A stretch of DNA of 25,775 nt from Dictyocoela muelleri (Eukaryota > Microsporidia). A program made the position numbers and the translations under genes. Every line of letters begins with the position of its first letter. The first letter of the stretch is position 1. This document shows positions 17,641-25,775 of the stretch, piece by piece. A model generated the notes under the pieces. That model did no database searches. It was given only the letters and a program-made list of their open reading frames with translations, and was not told the DNA's origin. Location: positions 1-25,775 of the forward strand of contig SDVU01000039.1 in NCBI GenBank assembly GCA_016256075.1, given 5' to 3'.

Positions 17641-17784
17641 TATAATCGCTAACTCTCACAAAATTTGTCTACAGCTCTATAATTCTGAAGGAAATTAGTC
17701 TATAGTACGGTAAAAAAGTCAATAGCTTGAAAAATTGGTATAACTAGAAAAACAGCTGTAATTTGACTGTTTATTGACGAAAAA

Positions 17785-18160
17785 ACTATAATAATGCAGC
17801 GAAGAAGCTATGAAATTTTAACGAGGAGCTATAATAATGCAAAGAAAAGAATATAGGAAAATGACTTTTATGCATTGAGAAAAATAGAAATGCATTGAAA
17901 TAAAAATAATAATCTATGGAGGTTAATAAAAAAATGCAAGGAGGGTAATATAAACATGCAAGGAGGGTGATATAATGATCCAAAGGGTTTTAATAATGCA
18001 AGAAGTATAATATAATAATGCAAGGAGTTGAATATAATAATGCAAGGAGTGAATAAAATAATGCAAGAAGGGGAAGTAAATAATACAAAAAGTTTAATAT
18101 AAAAATAAAAAAAGGTGAATATAATAATGCAATGGGTGAATATAATAATGCAAAAGACTG
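17785..18160. repeat. ~20-bp minisatellite (ATAATAATGCAAGGAG type)
   Basis: Some fifteen imperfect tandem copies of a unit near GAATATAATAATGCAAGGAGT, best preserved at 17995-18155. Unit length and sequence drift along the array. There are no unique spacers between units, so this is not a CRISPR array. Minus-strand ORFs of up to 107 codons arise from the repeat. Confidence 0.85.
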
Positions 18161-18194
18161 TATAGACAAATATGTTTGTCATATTAGGCACAAT

Positions 18195-18830
18195 TGAAAA
18201 TTTTAATAAGGAAATTTTCTAATATGTTTCATGCTGAAGGAACATTTAAGATTGCATAAATTTTTTTTCTTTAACTTTATATTATTTACTATCAAATTGA
18301 AAGCAAAGTCTTCCCAGCCATTTATTGTTTTTTATCGAAAAATTATAGAAAAATCTATTATCGATTTTTCAGCTAAATTAAATAATATACACCAGATTTG
18401 TCTGTGCAATATATCTTATTTGACATGAAAAGGGCGGCAATAAATTCTTTTAAGAATTTTTTCCTAAAATTTTAGTTGTAATATTTTTATTTCATTTAGG
18501 TCAATCTTGGTGGAAAAGTATTTTGACAATTGAAATGTCTAATGATTATAAAAAAATGAGAAGTATAAGAAATTCTGTAAGAAAATTAGCTTAGCTTGCA
18601 TTTGTACCTAAAACCGATGTTTTAACTTTGTTATAAGAATTAAAAACAAACATTAATAAAATTAATGATATAAGATTGAAATTTTTTTTGATTATTTTTG
18701 TGAAAATTATATTAAAAATAAAAATATAATAATTGATATATGGAATGCTTTTAATCGTGTATTATTAAACATTACATTGACTAATAATCAAATTGAAGTT
18801 TTAATAACCATTTAAATTTAAGAATATATA
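18195..18830 (+). pseudogene. Mutator-like (MULE) transposase, core fragment
   Basis: A plus-strand relic across several frames. FHAEGTFKIA corresponds to the A-D-G-T-F-K motif around the first catalytic residue, here Glu instead of Asp. It is followed by FNFILFTIKL (Q-L-Y-T-I-H region), VFPAIYCFLSKNYRKIYYRF (V-P-x-V-Y-A-L-L), FDMKRAAINSFKNFFP (D-F-E-x-A), FHLGQSWWKSI (C-x-F-H), LAFVPKTDVLTLL, and a tail with IDIWNAFNRV ... TNNQIE (W-N ... R-T-N-N-x-x-E). At least three stops and several frameshifts are present. The DNA-binding N-terminus is missing, and no terminal repeats were identified. The adjacent upstream DNA is the minisatellite, which may have truncated it. Confidence 0.75.
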
Positions 18831-18997
18831 AGGAGTATTTCTCTTTGATTCTTTAAAAATTATAATCACTATGCAAAATTAAAATGAAATTTTATTGGAT
18901 AAAGTGTTGCCTTATACTGGAAAATAAAAAAAATGATGAATAGCGGGAGAGATTAACAAAATTTTTTAAAAAATACAAAAAAATATCCATTTTCATT

Positions 18998-18999
18998 TA
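18998..18999. repeat. TA target duplication of the Tigger element, left
   Basis: TA directly precedes the CAGTAAGTGTCGA end. TA also follows the right end at 20936-20937, as expected for the Tc1/mariner/pogo superfamily. Confidence 0.75.
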
Positions 19000-20935
19000 C
19001 AGTAAGTGTCGAATTTTTTAGTCACTTGCTTTAAAAATAGGTCAAAAAATCGCAAAGATCGAAAAAATCGACCAGTAGAATCTTAAGAATTTTTTTTAAA
19101 AGTTGGCTTATGAAATAAAAAATATTTTTTAACACATATTTGTTTACAGTGTATTTTTAGCCTGAAAACAAAAAATTCATGTTATATAAACAAAAATGTA
19201 AAAATAATAAAAAAACTTTTTTTTTATTATTTTCGAGAATATAAAAATCTATTTTATCTCTATAAAATAAATCAATATATTCGGAATAACTTTATCATTT
19301 ACATCTATAAAATCATTAATATATTTAGATTAATATGACTGTAATACTCTAGAAGTTCTTCGTAAGGAGTTTAAAATTTCATTGTGTTCAACCTGAGCAA
19401 TTTATAAATTTTCAGTTTCTATTATTTCTTCAATAAATTGAATGTTTTCGGCCGAAGAACTCTCATCTTCATTTTTTTATCTTCTGAAAAATTAACAAAA
19501 CCTTTTTTATAAATTAAAACAATTTTTGCCAACAATTCTTAATAACATCTTCAGATATTTCAGTAAAATATTTGTCAATCCATCTAATAACGCATCTAAA
19601 TTCTATTTTATAAAGAATATCATGATAATCATAATCTTTAGACAATGCGTTATAAATTTGAAAATTATTTAAAAAGCGTTTCGATTTTGATTTAAAGGAA
19701 TAAATTATGCCTAAATCTAATGGTTGAATTATTAAAGTGCAGTTTGAAGGAAAAAACATTAATCTGATATTTGATTTATTTCCTACCTTGTGTACACTAA
19801 AATTGTCGAGGATAAGAATAATTTTCTGTTTTAAAATTTTAATTTTTCATTCGGAGTATTTAAATATTCATTAAAAATTTCTGCTGTTAGCCAAGATGTT
19901 TTTTATTGATCTATAGGTTATATTTAAGGAGTTTAAATCTAAATTTTTTATTCCTCTTAGGTTTTTAGATTTTCCTATCAAAAGTAAATTTATTTTTTCA
20001 CAGAGCATATTGATTCCTAACATTACAGTCATTCTAGTTTTATCAGATTTAATACTTTTAAAATCATTTTTCTTATCTAAAACATATGTTTTGTTATAAC
20101 ATGATTTAATGTATAAACCAGTCTCGTCAACATTAAAAATATTTTTTTATCATATTCTTTAAATTTGAATAAAATTTTTTCTTTAAATATTTCTATCATA
20201 GATAAATCAGCACTAGATTACTCTTTATGCAAGGTTATATATTTTAGACTATTTTTTTCTATAAATTTTTAACGAAATAATTCGTTATTCTAATTTTATT
20301 ATTTTATTTTTCAGTATCAAAATCAGTTGACAAGTTAAAAATTGTAATTTGTTCAACAGGAATCTCTTTTGATTGAATTTTTTCATTTTTCTTAGTAAAA
20401 ACATATCTATTAGGGCATATTTTAATCTTTTATTTGATAAATTACTTCTCTGATTAATTGATAGATCAGTCGTTATAAAATCAAGCAGTTTTGGAGTATT
20501 TTTTATGATACATGTTGCAACAGATTTTGAAATACTATATTTTTCATGATATTTTTTTGTATATCCTTCGCCATTGATATCTTCAGCTATTTTTATTTTA
20601 TCTTTTATGTTAATTCTTCGTATTTTTTTATCATTCGGGATCATAAAAAAGACGATTTAATTCAATTTCTAATCGAATTTTATATTTAAATTAAAACTTT
20701 TTATAGCCTTTATAAAAAATAAGAATCAAAAAAATAGAAAAGATCTTAAAAATCACATTAATTATTTTATAAACTTGGACATTTAAGCACTTGGATTACT
20801 ATTGACATCAATATATTGTGTATATTTATGCATTTATAGCAAAATAAATATAAATATATGAAAAAATAATATAAAAAATACTAAAGACTGAAAAAATCAA
20901 CTATTTTAGAAACCGAAAAAACTCGACAATGACTG
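19000..20935 (-). mobile_element. pogo/Tigger DNA transposon, full length
   Basis: A 1.94-kb element with inverted ends CAGTAAGTGTCGAATTTTTT at 19000 and CAGTCATTGTCGAGTTTTTT read inward from 20935, both beside TA. Similarity between the ends continues weakly inside. The transposase gene fills most of the element on the minus strand. Both ends and a recognisable gene survive, making this the best-preserved transposon in the window, although the gene is broken. Confidence 0.9.
19335..20644 (-). pseudogene. pogo/Tigger (DDE_1) transposase, broken
   Basis: It starts at ATG 20644. The first 119 codons are open and carry a CENP-B/psq-type helix-turn-helix (KDKIKIAEDINGEGYTKKYH, then YSISKSVATCIIKN). 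The catalytic domain shows all three acidic positions: FNVDETGLYIK near 20105-20135, ILILDNFSVHK near 19785-19820, and SNCTLIIQPLDLGIIYSFK in the open stretch 19514-19759. The stretch MTVMLGINMLCEKINLLLIG fits the family's T-V-L-x-x-x-N-x-x-G region. The tail (VIKNCWQKL) fits the C-terminus. A few stops and frame changes lie between the open blocks (about 20140-20280 and 19830-19900). About 430 codons in total, the usual size. Confidence 0.92.
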
Positions 20936-20937
20936 TA

Positions 20938-21780
20938 CTTGAAAACAGTTGGGGTGATATATTTTTTCGTATTTTTTTTTCATTTTTTTTTGTTTAATTT
21001 TGGAGGGTTTCTTTTTTTTTATAATTTCTCTAGCAAATTTTGGTTTTCGGCAAATTTTTGCCGAGCCTTTATATTGTTTCAATTGGCAAATACAACATAA
21101 TTATCTAATAAAAAGTTGAGAACGACAATTTTTAAAAAAATTAAATAAACAGTGCTTCCACAAACTCTCCACTATAGAGATTTAAAAAAAGTTAAATTAC
21201 GATAAGGATGTAATTACGGAGGGTTAGAGAATTTTATTAAAAAGAATTAAAAATATTAAATGATAATTTTATTTTAAAATTATCGTACCGCAATTCCATA
21301 AAATTTTATTATACCTTAAAAAGTAATTAAAAAAATGTTTATCCAAAGCTTATATTAATATTATCTCGAAAATCAAAGTAATAAAAAATTTTATTATTAA
21401 AATGGTAAAATGCAAAGTAAAAATCAAAGATATTTATTGTATATTAACATTTTATTAATTAAAATTCTATACCAACTATTTTTACGATAATATTAATCAA
21501 GACTTTTATATTAATTTATTTTCTGATTACTTTTATGTCTTCTTAGATTAAGGGTGAACTCAGTATCTAGGTTTCAATACATAGCTTTTTTCTTTAATAG
21601 ACCTATTTATAAATTTATAGACGTATTTTTTAAAGTTATAATCACATTTCTTTTAGAACTTTAGATACATTTTTATAAAGTTAGACAACTTTTTTTAAAA
21701 ATAATAGATCTTTTATTTTCAGCGGTATAGAACCATTATTATAGTGTTATAACTATTTTGCGGACTTATCAACAAAACGC
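20938..21780. other. AT-rich DNA, nothing recognised
   Basis: Both strands were read. There is no ORF of note, no terminal repeats and no motif. Long A and T runs dominate. Confidence 0.5.
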
Positions 21781-22020
21781 GAATTTTCGTTTATATTTTT
21801 TAAACCCATATTTTTCATATAATATTTTTTTTCCATATCTTCATTTCTTGGATTTAGCCCTAATTTCAAACTCTTTTTCAACTATGGTTATAAAATTTGG
21901 GCTATAAAATTTTGTTTATAAATATAGGTTAAAAATGTAGTCTAAAAAGTGTAAAAAAGGGTTTAAAATGTAAAAAAATATAGGTTAAAAATAAGAGTGA
22001 AAGATAAGTGAAAAAAAACT
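21781..22020. repeat. Divergent copies of the TTTTTAACCC satellite
   Basis: TTTTTTAAACCCATATTTTT at about 21797 is in one orientation. From about 21920, units such as ATAGGTTAAAAATGTAG and GGGTTTAAAATG are in the other. It resembles 12531-12763, where the same satellite changes orientation. Confidence 0.55.
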
Positions 22021-22075
22021 AATCGAGACAATGCGCGGATAATCAATAAATCTGGTAAAGTGGGTCAAAAGTCTG

Positions 22076-22265
22076 AAAAAAGATTTATAACTTTGAAAAA
22101 TATTTGTAACCTTGAAAAAAAAGTTTATAACTTTAAAAAGTGGGTTATATATACTAAAAAGGGTTTATAACTTTAAAAAAGAGTTAAAAATTATGAAAAT
22201 ATGGTTTTGAAAAAGAAAAAAAGAGGTTTATTATTTTGAAAGAGGGTTATAATTTTAGTATTGCC
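22076..22265. repeat. ~21-bp minisatellite (GTTTATAACTTTAAAAAG type)
   Basis: About eight imperfect units near GGGTTTATAACTTTGAAAAA in tandem, drifting in length from about 19 to 25 bases. Non-coding. Confidence 0.75.
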
Positions 22266-22744
22266 TGTATAACTATGAATAAATGGGTTGATTACTTGTA
22301 AAAAATAAGTATATACACTATAGAAAAATTCTATATTTTAAGAAAAATTTTTTGTCGGTTGTGAATTTGAAAAGTTGTGAGGCTAATTTTGTGGGAATAG
22401 AGGGGCTTAAATGCAATTACAAATAAAAAAAAAACAAGGTAAAAATTTTGAGATAGGGGGGATTTGGAAGGAGTTTAGAATTTTGTAGTAGGAAACACTG
22501 TATATATAAACAGTCATTTATTTTAAACGATTACACAAATAGACATGGAAAAAATGTTGATACAACAAAATATTGAAAACATTTAAAAAGTATTTTATTC
22601 AAATGATTTAATTCTGTATAATTCAATATAATTGTTTTCTTATCTGGTATGGTATGGATTTTTGTTTTTTATCTTGTTTGACTTTCTAGATTGTTTCAAA
22701 TCTAGATAGCATTCGTTGCAAATAATAAATTTTAAGCTTATCCA
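22266..22744. other. AT-rich spacer
   Basis: No gene is seen. G-rich tracts on the plus strand near 22370-22490 (GAGATAGGGGGGATTTGG) stand out in this composition. The left end of the jerky/Tigger-like element was expected here but not found. Confidence 0.45.
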
Positions 22745-24081
22745 CCAATAAAAAAGCATCGAGAGATGTTATCGCTACGCATTCTATTTCGAAACTTAAA
22801 GAAGGCTCTTCGGTATAATTATGTATCTAAAATTTCAAAATAATTTTTCGATTATTTTATCAATGATTGATATAACATCTTGATAAAGATCTTAAATCGG
22901 AAATATTTTATGTATTTTCGCTATTAAAAAATTGTTTTATATAAAAGTAACAGTATAAGATGTATTTTTAAAGCAAGAAAAAACTGTTTCTTAAATGCTA
23001 AATGCCCAAGCTCTTGCTGAATACATAATGGCATCTATAACTCTAATTTCCTAGAGCTCACTTTAAAAAAATATTGTTATTTCAGTATATTTTCTATATG
23101 TAATATCAGAGAGCATGTATTTCTATAGCTATCCTCAAAAGCCTAAAAAAGTTCTTGATCTAGAGGCTAAATTTTTATGTAGTGTTTGGTCGATGAAAAA
23201 CTAGCTCAATATTATCTAGAGATAAGTTCACGCGTCAACTATGGCATTGTTTATTAGTAATAAAATATTTATTTCATTACACATCAAAGCATCGAAATCT
23301 TTCAGCCATTTTGTAAATATTGCACTGTATTCCCACATTTTTATTCGAAAAATAAGTTATAGGAAGGTTTTATACGTTAAGGTATTAGTAACTTCATGTT
23401 TTTTTTATATACTTTACAAGTGGTTTAAGTTTTTTACTTGCCTTGCTAACATCTTAAAAGATGGTTACTCGATCTTTGCTAATTTGACATTAGTTTCTCT
23501 TTTTATAAAAGGGTATATGAGCGATAAAAGACTGTTTATACAGTAGACTAGACTCATCACAATTAAAATTATTTTTATCTTCATAATCGCTTATTCTTTG
23601 ATTAAAGGTCTCGAAAAAGTTCTCAGCAACTTTCATATCTACAAGCCCTGCCGATTTAGTTAATAATTTAAATTTCGTATGTTTTCGTTTGAGAAACCTA
23701 TAAAGCCAACCATTCGATACTTTAAAATCTCAATTCCAGGTTTTTTTTGCTATTTCAAGGGACTTGAATGTAATAAATCCTGTTTATAGAGATATTAAAA
23801 TTTCTTAATTAACCGTATCATTTTTATAGAATTGGTTCAAGAGGATCAATTTTTTTGAATGTTTTGATGCGTTTCGTATTATTTTAATTGTCTGTAATTT
23901 TATCAATATTTCTCGTGTGTAATAATTTATTTATCAAACCCAAAAAGATGCTAAATTTTGCGGAGATAGTTCTTTGATTCATATCCTCCATGTTTCTGAG
24001 AAGCGCGGCCACTTTCATTTCTCACCGTAATACAATATTGTTTTATTCTCTTTGTTAATGTTTTTTATTCATACTAAACGA
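22745..24081 (-). pseudogene. jerky/Tigger-like (CENP-B/DDE_1) transposase, broken
   Basis: Minus strand, multi-frame relic of about 430 codons. The N-terminus has MNQRTISAKFSI and INKLLHTRNIDKI, like the psq helix-turn-helix of TIGD/JRKL-type transposases. A second helix-turn-helix block follows: WLYRFLKRKHTKFKLLTKSA, then GLVDMKVAENFFETF (W-L-x-R-F-K-x-R-H). The catalytic region begins with NNFNCDESS near 23547-23575 (first Asp). It continues through SKDRVTIF, ITYFSNKNV, FTKWLKDFDALMCNEINILL with NNA where DNA is expected, and DAIMYSARAWAF near 23000. Numerous stops and frameshifts are present. It is clearly separate from, and older than, the element at 19000. The 101-codon plus-strand frame at 23241-23546 is its antisense shadow. 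Confidence 0.85.
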
Positions 24082-24317
24082 GTAATTACAGGAATTTTAA
24101 CGTGTAAAAATTTTTAATAGACTTTTTAATGCATAAAAAATTTAAATCATTTACAGTTCATATTAGAGGGATTTATGTATACATTATAAAAAAACCTTAG
24201 AAAATTTAAACAATGGATCCGTAATTTTAAAAAATAGCTCACCAAGATATTTTCACACTTCACAATGTTCACGTCTGTGGATATTCCATCTATCAATCTA
24301 TATATATATATATATAT
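24082..24317. other. Spacer and (TA)n run
   Basis: AT-rich and without a gene. It ends in a (TA)n run at about 24298-24317 that directly joins the tail of SINE-like copy 2. Confidence 0.5.
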
Positions 24318-24764
24318 TACATGTGGACAACATCTATAGCTGTTTTCCGGAGTGTTGTCTTCAAACGTTGGCTGTGGCTTTAGTCTAAGTGTTTTGAACA
24401 TATGTCACATCTTAAGCTGTCCTGTCTAGCTGTATACGAAATCTTTGTTTTATTTATACTTAGCCAGACACAGGTAATTAGTGGCTTTTATTGCAATTTA
24501 ATTTTTCACGACCATTTGCTGAGATGCGTTACCGCACTCATTCAAACACTTAAGTGTGTTCCATCTGCTTTATTGTCATGATAAAACAAGTCTAAATCAG
24601 CTATACCACACCGTGACAACCGTATATTATACTATAATTGTATATTTATCACTGCGTAATTTCATTCTCTCTTTATTTATTAAAGAGTGACGTCCGTAGA
24701 ATATAAAACACAATACTAAATTTACATTATAGAGCGTTAACCACTGAGCTATCTTGTTCCCTGC
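24318..24764 (-). repeat. SINE-like repeat, copy 2 (better head)
   Basis: About 447 bp, collinear with 10748-11188. On the minus strand it starts GGGAACAAGATAGC, and bases 24751-24734 read TAGCTCAGTGGTTAACGC, a very good RNA polymerase III A-box of tRNA type. The B-box region is worn here but survives in the other copy (GAATCTCG). The body is unrelated to any gene I know. The tail runs into (TA)n at 24298-24317, as is usual for SINEs copied by LINE enzymes. No partner LINE is present in the window. Confidence 0.72.
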
Positions 24765-25400
24765 AAAAAAAAATATTTATAAAAAATAAAAATCCCGAAT
24801 CATATTTTAGATTTTCACAAGATTTAAGGTTCTTAATTACAAAAAAAATATTTGTAGAATAATTTTACAAGTTGACCTATAAATACATTTTAAAATGTTT
24901 AATTAGACATATTAAAAATACTAAAAATTTATAATCTACGTTATAAAATTTTCAATAATTTGTATAAAAAGAAAATGAAAATAAATGATAAAAAAATACA
25001 TATTTTTTTTAGTAGTCTAAATTTATAAGTAAATTGAAAATCACAATATGATTATGTGAAAAAAAATATAAAAGTACGATACTTTTCAATCATAGCCATT
25101 ATGATAATTATATATTTTATAACATATGTAGTAAATATCATAATTTAAATTTAATAATCTTCAAAAATTAAATGATTCCTATTCAAGCTTTTTTAATTTT
25201 TAAAAAAAAATATTTAATCTATAATAATAATAAGTTTATAAACAATAATTTTAGAATTATAATTTTTGTCGTTTTTTCGGTTAAAAAAATTTCGCTATTT
25301 TCACCTAAAAACGACATTTTCGTTATTTTGGATCTGGATCGTACTATTATATTTTTTAAAGTACATAATATAAATATATAATTTTATGTTTTAGCTAAAT
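24765..25400. other. AT-rich DNA with one short ORF
   Basis: Mostly A/T runs. A 69-codon ORF at 25172-25381 (+) ends with IFVILDLDRTIIFFKVHN. L-D-L-D-x-T resembles the active-site motif of FCP1/HAD phosphatases, but the frame stops eight codons later and no other phosphatase block follows. It is more likely chance than a gene fragment. Confidence 0.35.
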
Positions 25401-25404
25401 TATA

Positions 25405-25560
25405 ATCTCGCATCCGAGACCGGGATTCCAGAAATGTAGTCACAAAATTTCGGGATTGACAAAAAAGTCGAGATTGCGCCCTCTCTATTCGAATTTCAAT
25501 TTCCTTTCAGGAGTGCAATCTTTGTTTAGGATTGTAATCTCTGTTCGGGATTTCAATCAA
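25405..25560. repeat. Short degenerate GGGATTG.AATC repeat
   Basis: Loosely repeated units (CCGGGATTCCAG, TCGGGATTGACA, GTCGAGATTGCG, AGGAGTGCAATC, TAGGATTGTAATC, TCGGGATTTCAATC) at 15-25-base spacing. Its first unit, GAGACCGGGATT, resembles the ends of ISXO2-like element F. Function unknown. Confidence 0.5.
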
Positions 25561-25775
25561 TAATCAGCATATAATATAAAATTTCAATACAAACTTATCT
25601 AAAAATTACAATAACTCAAGATTGTATTCCTTTATAAAACTTTTAAAATTTTTTTTTTTTGTTTTTGTCTTCTCAGCCCGTGGTTCCGTGGCTCTTCCCA
25701 CCCTTTCGGTACTAAATCATTTGCTTTTGTTTTTTTTTTAAATAAAATAATTATTTTTATATCACATGTATAGTT
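25561..25775. other. AT-rich end of window
   Basis: No gene is seen. A C/G-richer patch at about 25670-25715 (AGCCCGTGGTTCCGTGGCTC) has no recognised identity and may be the edge of another element. Confidence 0.4.

Noticed and set aside
17785-18160. CRISPR array
   Set aside because: Units are imperfect and contiguous with no unique spacers, and the setting is eukaryotic transposon DNA.
17281-18191. Minus-strand ORFs of 65-107 codons rich in Phe, Tyr, Leu and Ile
   Set aside because: They are produced by the purine-rich satellite and the ~20-bp minisatellite on the plus strand. The residues follow the repeat period and no domain is present.
23241-23546. 101-codon plus-strand ORF as a membrane protein gene
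   Set aside because: It lies antisense to the catalytic region of the jerky/Tigger-like transposase relic, whose motifs run through it on the other strand.
25172-25381. FCP1-like phosphatase gene from the L-D-L-D-x-T motif
   Set aside because: Only the single short motif is present. The frame ends eight codons later and no later HAD motif follows in any frame.
1-25775. Plasmodium- or Dictyostelium-type AT-rich genome
   Set aside because: Plasmodium lacks such transposons. Six ISXO2-like relics with pogo and MULE elements fit microsporidia better, though without a host gene this stays an inference.

Overview
The window is about 80% A+T eukaryotic DNA with no recognisable host gene. No rRNA, no intact tRNA and no ORF above about 120 codons was seen. 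Almost every recognisable piece is a decayed transposable element or a simple repeat. Six relics of ISXO2-like (IS1595/Merlin superfamily) transposases, together with pogo/Tigger, Mutator-like and retroviral-type-integrase (rve) elements, best fit the transposon-rich part of a large AT-rich microsporidian genome. That assignment is inferred from element content and composition; no host marker gene confirms it.

Layout. 1-297: AT simple repeats. 298-2539: ISXO2-like transposon A, with perfect 8-bp target duplications, ending in long hairpin palindromes and carrying two further palindromic MITEs. 2812-2885: a tRNA-like relic. 3100-5205: ISXO2-like transposon B, also hairpin-ended, with near-perfect 8-bp duplications and its own palindromic insertion. 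5858-8933: an element with ~250-bp inverted repeats and an rve integrase, interrupted by ISXO2-like element F. 9425-10713: ISXO2-like element E. 10748-11188: a SINE-like repeat. 11315-12116: a palindromic element directly beside ISXO2-like relic D. 12608-13766: a large palindrome exactly between two ~156-bp direct repeats. 13798-17115: a second rve-integrase element (5-bp duplication), interrupted by hairpin-flanked ISXO2-like element C. 17116-18160: purine-rich repeats and a ~20-bp minisatellite. 18195-18830: a Mutator-like transposase relic. 19000-20935: a full-length pogo/Tigger element with TA duplications. 20938-22740: repeats and unassigned AT-rich DNA. 22745-24081: a jerky/Tigger-like transposase relic. 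24318-24764: the second SINE-like copy. 24765-25775: AT-rich DNA and a short degenerate repeat.

The genes do not form a pathway; the window records successive insertions. The main pattern is that at least three ISXO2-like transposase genes (A, B, C) are each bracketed by a homologous pair of fold-back palindromes. Similar palindromes also occur alone with their own 8-bp duplications. This resembles a bacterial composite transposon with MITE-like hairpins in place of insertion sequences. Other notable items are a candidate tRNA-derived SINE family and regularly spaced subterminal motifs in one rve element.
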